Shown here: positions 36,449 through 45,500 of the stretch, in pieces
Layout: each line of letters begins with the position of its first letter
Numbering within the stretch: position 1 is the stretch's first letter
Source: Phoronis australis
Lineage: Eukaryota; Phoronida; Phoronidae
Length of the DNA stretch: 64,000 nucleotides
Direction of reading: 5' to 3'
Assembly (NCBI GenBank): GCA_002633005.1
Contig: NMRA01000003.1
Span: forward strand, 2,661,117 to 2,725,116
Made by a program: the position numbers and the translations under genes
The notes under the pieces: generated by a model
Told to the model about the DNA's origin: nothing
Database searches by the model: none
Seen by the model: only the letters and a program-made list of their open reading frames with translations

Positions 36449-37700
36449 AATGCCCTCAATTTGAACCAAACCTCGCCCTCTTCAGACATTCTTCTCCTCA
36501 ATAAGAGCGTTAATGTTGATGCATATACAGATAAAACATATGCAATTTATTCCAGTTCAAGGCCTCAAAACAACATTGAAAAATTGAATCAATGTTCGAA
36601 GGCTCCACACTCAGCTTAGTTACCAATATATGCAAAATTTCGACAAAGAACTGATAATAACCTAGTTGATTGAACACCATTCCTTATTAAGTACTTGTTA
36701 CATTAATATACATTAAAATTGGATACCTTTCAACTACACCAGCGATTGGGGTTAAGTTCAAATACAAAAAGTAATGAAGTAAAATCTATCAAGTCCTGAG
36801 TCTTCAGTCATTACTGTATGTGTGTGAGTCATCCTGCTAACGTAATGATCACGTTTCATACTGGGTGATTATATACCAATCTCAATTATAAATAAAGGTA
36901 ACAATTACACGAAGGATGAAATCAAACGTTGCCCAAGATTTCCCAAACAGTCTTATTTTCAGTTGTTTGACAAAGTGTTGAGAGTTTTTTTAATTTAACC
37001 TTAGCACAGACCACCAAGTGATTGGAACACTGAAGTTCACACCTGTAGGAACTACAATCAGCCTCAGTCTCCATGACTTACAAGTGGAGTCGCATTAGAA
37101 CGGGCAGACGTAAAATGTTTGGTCAGCAAAGGTCAAATTTGTAAGGAAGCCAGTCACTACAGATATTCAGAACAGAAAGCAATCGAAAGTGAGAAGCCCG
37201 AACAACACGACCACCATGACCATGGTTATGCGATGACCACTGGTCTCAATGTGATCGGTGTTCGTTACCTCACGGTTGTCTCACCTGGTTCAATTTAGAA
37301 CACGGGAAAATCCCATTCGTAACCACTGAGGTGACTAGTTTATATATACTTACTGGTACTGTTCCGAGACTTCTAAGATATACTGTCCTGGATTCAGATA
37401 CCAACTGGAGATCGTAGAAGCCAAAATGTTACACTGTTTCTTTCAAACACAAGACAGTTCACAAATGGGTAATGGAAGCCATTGTTGGCAAATAACGTCA
37501 CGCGTAAGGATATCTCGTAACAGACCGCGCTTTTGTAATGATTCGAAAGTATACGATGCAAAGTATATTAAAATAATTTTGGCTCAAAAGACCAAATAAG
37601 CTCAACACAAAACATAAATGAATGGTATTTGTGAATCAGCATATTCTATCAACACAACGAGCTCTTTCTTCGATGGACTACATTTCGGTAATGTAAACAT

Positions 37701-37937
37701 GTTAGCGCCCTCTTTTGGGCAGGTACATGTTTACGCCTGAGCGCGGGGACTGTCGTGTCGACAAGTCGCGCTCGTGAACAAGACTACAGCAGTCAGAGGC
37801 TCGAATTGGTTCTGAATTCAGGTTGGCGGATACCGAAAAGCTTTGTGGTCTTGCACCAGGTGTTGCACCATGAACTTGACGTTTATAGTTTTCTGAGGGC
37901 CACTGCGAGTGACTAGTGCCCAAAGTAGCACAACAAC
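37701..37937 (-). promoter_or_regulatory. Candidate USP promoter / first-exon zone
   Basis: Locally CpG-enriched stretch (CTGAGCGCGGGGACTGTCGT, AAGTCGCGCTCG) upstream of the USP gene in an otherwise AT-rich region. No TATA, initiator or donor can be fixed from sequence; placement is inferred from composition only. Confidence 0.25.
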
Positions 37938-38859
37938 CATAGGCGGATTTAGGCCCCCCCCTTGGCTGCCGCAAAACAAATAAAACAGCAAGAGCGTAGG
38001 GAAATGTTGAGTTTATTAATTAACCCCGGTAATTAACATTATAGGGCGGAAACGAGATTTAAATGTGTGCAGTTTTAGTGCGTTTGGGGGTAGGGGCTCA
38101 GATCCAATTTCAAGTGTCAAATTCGGAACACGGCTCAATCGTAACGAAACTATGGCTAAGTATAGGCTCTCCCGCAATATCCCAGGCGACCGGCAGTGGC
38201 GCGCCGCACTCCAACTCCGTTTCCGTCGTCTGCTTCACTGCGCAATGAAGAAAATTACTTCATTTTTAAGGAAAATGGAATCTGAGTGACGATGAAAAAA
38301 CAGAAGCTGTTGGTAAGATGTGAATTTTAATCGAAGCCTTAGTGAATCACTCAGAAACTAATAATTCTCTCTTTGTCAAACCTTAACTTAAGACGATTTC
38401 CAAAGCAATCGCGTCATTTTTGCCAACACCAAAAAAAAAAACGGATTTGGTCTCTTGGGCAATTGAAGACTATTTTAAATACAACAAATTTGTTACGAAC
38501 TGATTGCACAAAATATAAAAAATGTAATGAGCATTTTATAAAGAAGGTTTCTCGCACAAACGCTGTGGACCATAAACAAGTAGGTCTCGCATTACCAAAT
38601 TATGAGTGAAGTCGTGGTGGTGCAGTGGTAAAGCAAGCGCGCTCTAGCCGCCAGGTTATGAGTTCGAGTCTGTGATTAGTGCAGTTTTTCATGTTTGACA
38701 CGTTCTCCGCGTTTTTTCTTGGACAATACTTCACGAATCAAGGAAAATGCTTGATTTGTAGAGGAAAAACAGAAACATTTTCCCCCCACTCGGTGCTCTG
38801 CGCAAATGTTTTCTGGCAAAATGTTGAGCCCCCCTTGTGATATCCTAGATCCGCCACTG
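37938..38859. mobile_element. Putative 922-bp hAT-like non-autonomous element with nested SINE
   Basis: Left end CATAGGCGGATTTAGG; right end, reverse complemented, CAGTGGCGGATCTAGGATAT. Flanking pentamers ACAAC and AAAAC match at four of five bases. Its right 100 bp resembles the right end of the element at 40412-40604 (TGCGCAA...ATGTTG...CCCCCCT...TCCTAGAT). The tRNA-like head at 38611 sits inside. The two ends could come from separate insertions. Confidence 0.45.
38611..38685 (+). mobile_element. tRNA-derived SINE head
   Basis: A-box TGGTGCAGTGG (38618-38628) and B-box GTTCGAGTC (38662-38670) are at tRNA-like spacing. The cloverleaf does not close well, so this is a SINE head or tRNA relic, not a functional tRNA. 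Confidence 0.6.
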
Positions 38860-38864
38860 AAAAC

Positions 38865-40411
38865 GTTTGCCTGTAGTGAGTGCGAGCCCCAAATTGTATC
38901 ATTTGCCAAAATGGTGAACATTATGCACGTAAATTACGTGCGAAAGTTTATTCTTGTTAAATACGTACAGTAATTATGTAGATACGTAAAGTAATTATTT
39001 GTGGCGTAAACTAGTTATTTGTGGCGTAAAGTAACTTTTAAGGGGTACAGTAATTATTTGCGGCGTTTAGGTGCGTAACGTTCAACCCGGCCTTTGGCCA
39101 ACGATAGAATTGTCATCGACAACGCGCTTCAAATTTGTCCATAGCGCAAAATTAGTAAACTTGCGACGTAAAAACAGATTAAATACAGAAGTCAAAACCT
39201 TGCACCCTCCAGTGTAGAGTCCTTAGTAAATTGTTGTCGGCTTTTTTTAAAACTGTTAAAATAGTATGAAGCCAAAACGGTGTTTTCAACTACGACGAAT
39301 TCGCGTCTTAAGTGAAACACTCCACAACTGTATGTACAGCTGCTGTTGTGACAATTTGGGCGGTATCAGTAGGCTAGAGGTTCGAATTGTGACAGTTGTG
39401 AATGCTGACTCAAATTTTACAAGGCTTTGTGATAACTAGCTGGCAGTTATCCGTCCCTCTTCACTGCGTACGTGCACATCCTCAAGAACAATTCAAACGG
39501 TATAACGACAGATAACGATTTCGCAAAATCTTCTCCAGTTTTAGGTTTTAAAATCTTGTTAGCGAGTTGGCGCTCCTTCAGAGAGGTTATGAATTTCAGA
39601 AAGCGTGGAAAAAGAAACTTGATGATGCTTTGGGAGCGTTTTTTTGAAGATTTCCGAAAGATCCTCCAATGGTCCTCTTTTAAGGTCAAGAATCATTTTA
39701 TTATGACCCAGTTTAAGAAAAGCTCATTCCATTAGGGTTATACTTTGAAAGTGTATTTTTAAAGGGTGAGGTTCCTGGTCCCTGATACACCATCTTTGGT
39801 GCTGTTTCAAAATTTCTCGCTACTAACACGCGCTCCCACTAATTTGCAAGCTTCCGGATTAAACCGTGGAACCCGTCATATGGGTAGACGGAAACACTGG
39901 AGAAAAGAAAGACTGCAAAACATGGAGAAAAGACAAAATTCAAGTGAATAGTTGTCAACTACCACTGCTTGATTTGACCTTTGAGGGTCATGGCCAGGAC
40001 GTTGTTGATAGGGGGCCCAAGTTTTCAGCATTTATCGTTTAAAAGTGCACTTATTCATCCATACATATATTTCGAAAAAGCGCGAAAATTGTCAAATATT
40101 GTCCTTCGGCAGAGCATGTGAATTCACCGGAATTTTAAATTTAAGAACTGACAATTTTAGGGAATGCAAAACTATTCTCCAAGGACCCCTCTCTGGCGAG
40201 GATAATGGAGTTACTTGCTGAGCTCTTAAAATAGAAATTCTGCTGTTCCTTTCCCTGTTTTTTTAAATCATACGTTCATATTTAGGGGCCCACTCATTGA
40301 TGGCATCATTGCGGCCACAATTCTCTTTTTCTATGGGGAAGTTGTTCAGGGGATGCCGATGATGGAATCGACTGCCCCTATTTTCCTTTTTTTGTGAAAC
40401 CGGTATAACCT
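38865..40411. other. Intergenic, no gene seen
   Basis: A run of short GTAATTATTTGTGGCGTAAA repeats lies at 38960-39070. Nothing else recognised; the region contains the open frame at 39472-39735 (plus), without domain support. Confidence 0.4.
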
Positions 40412-40604
40412 CATAGGCGGATTTGGGGGAGGGATGGGGGGGGGGGCTGACCGNTTTTTTGCTTTTTTTAGTAGAATGTCCACACCCTCAGAAATTCGAG
40501 CCCTTATCGTTTAGGCTGGGTGCGGTCATACAATCGTGCTTTGCGCAATTGTCTGAGACAACATGTTGGGCCTCCCCCCTTATGATGTCCTAGATCAGCC
40601 ACTG
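40412..40604. mobile_element. 193-bp short element, 5-bp target duplication AACCT
   Basis: Ends CATAGGCGGATTTGG and, reverse complemented, CAGTGGCTGATCTAGGACAT. It is flanked directly by AACCT at 40407-40411 and 40605-40609. It contains a G-run and the N at 40454. Confidence 0.7.
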
Positions 40605-40793
40605 AACCTCTATGTCAAGGAAGGAAACTTCTTGAATGGTAACAAGATGGAATTGACAGTGTCGTAAGAATAATATTTCTTTAGAAGATCGTTACTAGTT
40701 GATTGTAAGAAACTGGCAGGTGTTGAACAGACTGTCGGCTGTACGATCTTTTGATGCGTACATGTGTAACTGATTAAGGTATACATATTACCG

Positions 40794-40947
40794 CAGTGGC
40801 GGATTTAGGGGAGGGGGGTGGCAAGGGGGTCATGCCCCCCTAAACTTATCTTTGGCAGTTCGGGGGTGCGAATGTCAGACGGGCAAAATCCTGGCTAATA
40901 CTCTGCCCTGGCCCTCCCCCCAACTCAAAATCCTGGATCCGCCCCTG
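40794..40947. mobile_element. 154-bp short element, 5-bp target duplication TACCG/TACTG
   Basis: Left terminus CAGTGGCGGATTTAGGGG; right terminus, reverse complemented, CAGGGGCGGATCCAGGATTT. Flanking pentamers differ at one base. No coding capacity. Confidence 0.7.
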
Positions 40948-40952
40948 TACTG

Positions 40953-41196
40953 TACATGCATGGCAATCATAAACAAAGAGTTCATCGATCAGTGGGGTTC
41001 GAGTTTAACTCACAAACCGCAATAGCTATCTATGGAATGAACTAAAATAAGCGTTCTTGGGGGGACACCCAAACCCTATGCATACAGAGGACGTGATGGC
41101 TCACGTATTCGTTTTCAAAACAAATTTCATTACAGAGATACTCGAGCCTGTAATGAAATTCCTAATGAAATTAAAGAAGCCCTTCCTTCTTCTTAA
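40953..41196 (+). pseudogene. Possible degenerate retroelement coding tail
   Basis: A plus-strand frame ends RACNEIPNEIKEALPSS and stop (stop near 41194), and an upstream frame reads NSYLWNELK. Both resemble the WNxLPxEIKxA ending common to non-LTR reverse transcriptases, but the frames are broken and the match is short. Confidence 0.3.
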
Positions 41197-41250
41197 AGTC
41201 TAACTACCACGTTTTTGTTTAATTAATTTCTAATGCCGAGGCTAACATTA

Positions 41251-41447
41251 AATAAAATAATTGCAGGCGATCTGGAACACGTTGTATCAGACGTACGCAG
41301 GCCGCTCAGTTGAGCCCTTTGCACTGACCACCCGGAGCTAGAGACCTGACTCAAGGGTCTATAGGTATGCCCCAGTGGAACTCGAACTTACGCCGACCTT
41401 GAGTAAAGGTAACGGACACTTATCCCACTAGGCCACACTGCCTCCTC
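41251..41447 (-). mobile_element. Full-length-looking tRNA-derived SINE with target duplication
   Basis: On the minus strand: A-box GTGGCCTAGTGGG, B-box AGTTCGAGTTCC, a tRNA-unrelated body, and a T/A-rich tail at the low-coordinate end. Direct repeats GAGGCTAACATTA (41238-41250) and GAGATTAACATTA (41448-41460) flank it with 11 of 13 matches. Confidence 0.75.
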
Positions 41448-41460
41448 GAGATTAACATTA

Positions 41461-42239
41461 TGTCTATTGTTGATTTTTACTTTTTATTTTCTATATTGTG
41501 TAATCAACTTTTGTTGTTTAAGTCTTTCATCTTTATTCATGATTTTGCACTTAAGTTTTTGTATTTTGTGCCTGTTTTTATATATGTTTTCATTCATTTA
41601 ATCAATTATCGGACATCAGTGGAAATATGTTCATGACTTATTGTGCTGTTGGTGTTTCCCACTTGCACTTTTGTTTATTTTCATTTTTTCTTGTATTTTC
41701 TATACTTGTGTGAGCTAAATAAAAGGTGTTGGCTGGGGCGCAGAATCTGATCCACCGGAACTGAATTTGTGCTGAAGTGTGAGTACATTTTTGGGACACC
41801 CTGTGTATCATTTGTATTTTGTTCCTGTTTTTATGCTTAATTTATCTCATTGGTAACGTCACACGGAAACGGACGGGAACGGACGAACTTTGTATCGAAC
41901 GAACTTGGCTCATTCAGCAACAATTCAAGATCGGATGAGCTTTTAGACAAACGCCTAAAACTCTATAGACTTTAAATTGATGAAAGTTTATATTTTTTTA
42001 AAGCACAAAGACTGACTTTTTACCAATCTGTCATTTATTGGGTCACGTGAACATGTCTTTTTAGAAAAAATTAGCACTAAAAGAAAGGAACATTGATAGC
42101 AAAATAACGGTGTCAATAACACGATCATATTTCGTTTGATGTGAACGTTCAAGATAGGTCTCAAAAACGCTGTACAGTAATCTAAAATATCCTTTCGCTT
42201 TATGCAACTTTAGTTTCTTTCATGTCAATCATAAAAGTC
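41461..42239. other. Intergenic, AT-rich; no gene seen
   Basis: T-rich sequence resembling the 3' UTR of a transposable element up to about 41740, then unclassified DNA. Confidence 0.35.
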
Positions 42240-42413
42240 CTATTTTATAGACCTTCCTGCAAAAGTGGAAGAGCTTAAAAAAATTCCTAAAACAGGTATA
42301 AAGAACAATGTTTAAATAAATCACAGTATTTGAAAGTTTCATATAGATACAATCAGCTGTTTCTGAGATATGATATTCTCAAGTCAGCCAAAGTTGGATA
42401 TTTTCCTAGGGTC
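42240..42413 (-). repeat. Dispersed repeat family R2, copy 1
   Basis: Its reverse complement shares AATATCATATCTCA, TGAAACTTT, TGTTCTT and CCACTTTTGCA in order with 47215-47350. Confidence 0.5.
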
Positions 42414-42560
42414 TTACATAACAACATTGCCAGCTAAACAGCGGCGAATTGCCCAGTTAAAATATTCCCTCAGCAAGCCATTTCGAAAATCCATGTAACA
42501 CGAATGAACACGATCACTTGTCGACTCCCAAAAACATGCACAGAGGTTGTGGTCGTCCTC
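42414..42560 (-). CDS. Probable terminal exon of copy A
   Basis: A TTTTGTTTTAG acceptor is followed by an open frame of 48 codons and TAA. It starts EDDHNLCACFWESTS and ends YFNWAIRRCLAGNVVM. It is cysteine-containing and unrelated to any domain I recognise. It needs a phase-0 entry, which fits only the alternative donor of the preceding exon. Confidence 0.45.
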   Translation of the reverse strand, partial: EDDHNLCACFWESTSDRVHSCYMDFRNGLLREYFNWAIRRCLAGNVVM

Positions 42561-45500
42561 CTAAAACAAAAGACACATTGTTAAATCGCACGGAGCGAAT
42601 AAACACAAAACGCAATTATTATTCAGCTACATAACCGGTATTTTTTGAAATTAACTATGTTTTTGAAAATTTAGCAAGTTTCACATAGTGGAATCATTCA
42701 AACGATTTTTCAAACGATCAAATGTTCATATTGACATTGCAGCGAAAATGCTTTTGAACTCACTTTACGCTAAGCAATTTCGGTTGTCCCCCACGCTGTG
42801 ATCCCGAGAGCACCATCTCTGATAAAATATCTTTAATTTTTGTGACGAAAATTTGATAAACTGGATAACACTCCCAATGTGTAATCGGAGAAACAAATAA
42901 CATATGTAAATGATTAATTGAAAAGTATAGAAAAGCAACCGTGAGAGGTCAACACGAACATTGTCCAGCAGCTCGACGGACGAGGGGAAGTGGCATCGCG
43001 GGCAGCACGGATGGTCAATGTGCGAGCAAAGAAAGATGTCCGCGGAACGCCGAAAATGGTCTTTGAGGGGAGTATGCGTCCGCAAGAGTGGAGTAGCGTG
43101 CGCGGCCAAGGACGCCTAAGTGCTCTGATATCAGAATCCTGTCACCTTCTCAACGAGAAAATTAGAACGGACACCAAAGTCAATAGTCAAATAATTTGTC
43201 GTTGAAAGTGGAAAGTGGCCACCGACCTGCGACAAATTCATACCTGTCGCATGCTTCTTGTTGGACTCCTCACACAGTTCACGGTACCTTCCACTAGAGA
43301 CAATTTTTGAGAATCCCTCGTTCCATATTTCAGGCAGGTCGGAATCTTTCCTTGTCATAATGGACCCTCCCTGGATCGCACACGACAATGGCATGTCTTC
43401 AACTTTCTTCACTTTTGAACCAGCCACATCGAGGATTCGCCTCAAGGGATGATCATAATAAAATATAGCGTCAATCTGCAGAAGGGAAATTAAGTGAAAT
43501 AAACGATGGAAGCAACAGTTCAGTCACGCTTAGTTCAGAATTCGCTCACTCTTTTGTTTTTTTTTTCGAGTCAGTATAGTGGGTGCCTGTTAAAGCGTTC
43601 CCACTACACATTTTTTAAATTTTGAAGTTTTAGTTTTCTAATATGAAATGAATACAATAAAATCCAACTAAATAAGCATTTATTATGCCAAATCAACAAG
43701 ATTTTTTGAGCTTTGAACTATTTAGCTGGCAAGAAAAAGAAAATCGAACCAGGCCTAAAATCCCATTTCTGTAACCAACAAGAACATAAAAATCAGTCAT
43801 CGACCTAATAAAACGCTTCAAAATTTATTGGGGTTGGTCAACCCTAATCTTGCGAATTTGAAAATGGCGCATGTAGGCCTACCCATTGCCTGTGATTCGA
43901 GTTGGTAAGGGAAAGGATATTATGAGACCCTTTTTATAAAAGTACAAGGCCTAATTTTTAGCCACCTCACAGCAAAATCCAGGGTCAGCAATCAAATGCT
44001 ATTTTGGCCATAACACTTCTAGGCAAATCTGTTCACATAACAGAATGTGATTGCATGTTGTGTGAGTTTTAGCAGTGAGATAGTTTGCTGTGGAGACATG
44101 TACTGGTATTACAGTCACTCATGATGCTTGACTGAAGTTCAGCTAAACGCCTGACAGTGTGTGTATGTGTGTGCGTGCGTGCCTGTACGTGTGTGTATGT
44201 GGGAGTGCGTGTGCGTGTGTGCGTGCGTGCGCCGGTGTGTGCGTGAGTGTGTGTGCTTGTGTGTGTGTGTATGTGAATGTTATCATGAAAAGTTAAGTCG
44301 TTTTATTTATATTACGTAAAAGAATTAATAATTTTATCAAAAGTTGTGATACCATTAACATTTCCTTACGCAATTGTTAACAAACCTTTTTACTAATCAG
44401 AGCTTCGATAATTTCCCCAAAGTTGTAGTATATAACATTTTCTTCGGGTACAACGACACCAGTTTCCTCTGCGATACACCTTTCGTCGGTGTAGGAATAA
44501 CCAGTGACGAATCCTACAACAAAACCAGGATAAGTCACAGTCAGTTTCCATCCTGCAAGGAAAGTCAGACATGTGAGAATCTTTGCCCCACCACATCGCT
44601 TTGAACCGCCACAACTGAAAACGTTCACTTCCGAATGACTCGAAGAAATCGCTTGGTCTATAATTTCTTAAAGTGACATTAGACCAATGCTTTCTGTCTA
44701 GTTTTGATTTAAAGGAGAATGCCATCCAAAAAACAACCTATTTTGTATTAATTTAGATCGAGCAGTTCTACTCGACAACGGCACGTTCGGTTGCGTTGCC
44801 TGACACCTGACGGCAGACGGAGGTGTTGAAATTATCCAATGACGTCATTGGTTTGACACACAGTCTGTTCAGCAGTTCATAACACGGGTTACTGGTGTCA
44901 GCTTATCGCTTGAATTCATCGTTTAACACAAATAAATCATCAAACTTCGATGTAAAACCCTTAAAAATACACCGAGCTCTTATAAAAACGTGTTGTTTGA
45001 TTTGCTGTTACGGATTTATTGGTATTTGGATACACCGTAGCCTACAAAGTTCGGCAGGCCAGTTTACCAAGGTCTGTAGCAGGAATTTGGGGTCTGTTCG
45101 GAGATCAATTCGAAGTATTCTTTCGTGAAATACAGGCAGGAGAACCTAGATCTGTGTTGTTTATACTTGTGATTTTTTGAGTTCCAAATACACAAACGCT
45201 TGTTATCCCATCCAGTGGCTCGGAACCCGACCAGGCCCGTCGCGGCCGCCGAGAGTGGCACGAACATAAACCACCTTGAGTTGGGAACTAAACCTCCAGT
45301 CACGAAAAGACTATAATAGTGAAGCAAAGAAATAATGTGCACGTAATTATTTATGGGAATTAGCCACGAAACTGAAAATCTACTTACTTCTCGGGGGCCG
45401 CGAAGTCGGGTTCCCCTTCCACAGAACGTCAGGGCAAAGAATGTACACTAACAATGATTTGAATAATGTATTTGTATTTCTAAATGAAGATTCCCCTAAC

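Larger units (their letters stand above)
21404..37700 (-). other. Upstream region of the USP gene; 5' UTR exon not located
   Basis: About 16 kb without a convincing exon on either strand. It holds the assembly duplication at 26436-27744, dispersed repeat R1 (30992-31170) and a (CA)n tract at 36427-36448. The open frames here (e.g. 23288-23647 plus, 25673-25957 plus) show no recognisable domain or splice context. The 5' UTR exon implied by the acceptor at 21404 should lie here or just beyond. Confidence 0.5.

Noticed and set aside
36400-36460. Overlapping frames around the (CA)n tract
   Set aside because: They translate a dinucleotide repeat.
38611-38685. Functional tRNA gene
   Set aside because: Boxes are present but acceptor and anticodon stems do not pair; a SINE head is the better call.
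39360-39400. GAGGTTCGAATTG, possible tRNA B-box
   Set aside because: No convincing A-box upstream and no foldable cloverleaf.
45064-45342. 92-codon minus-strand frame in a copy A intron
   Set aside because: Not in phase with the flanking exons, and the PBP fold is complete without it.
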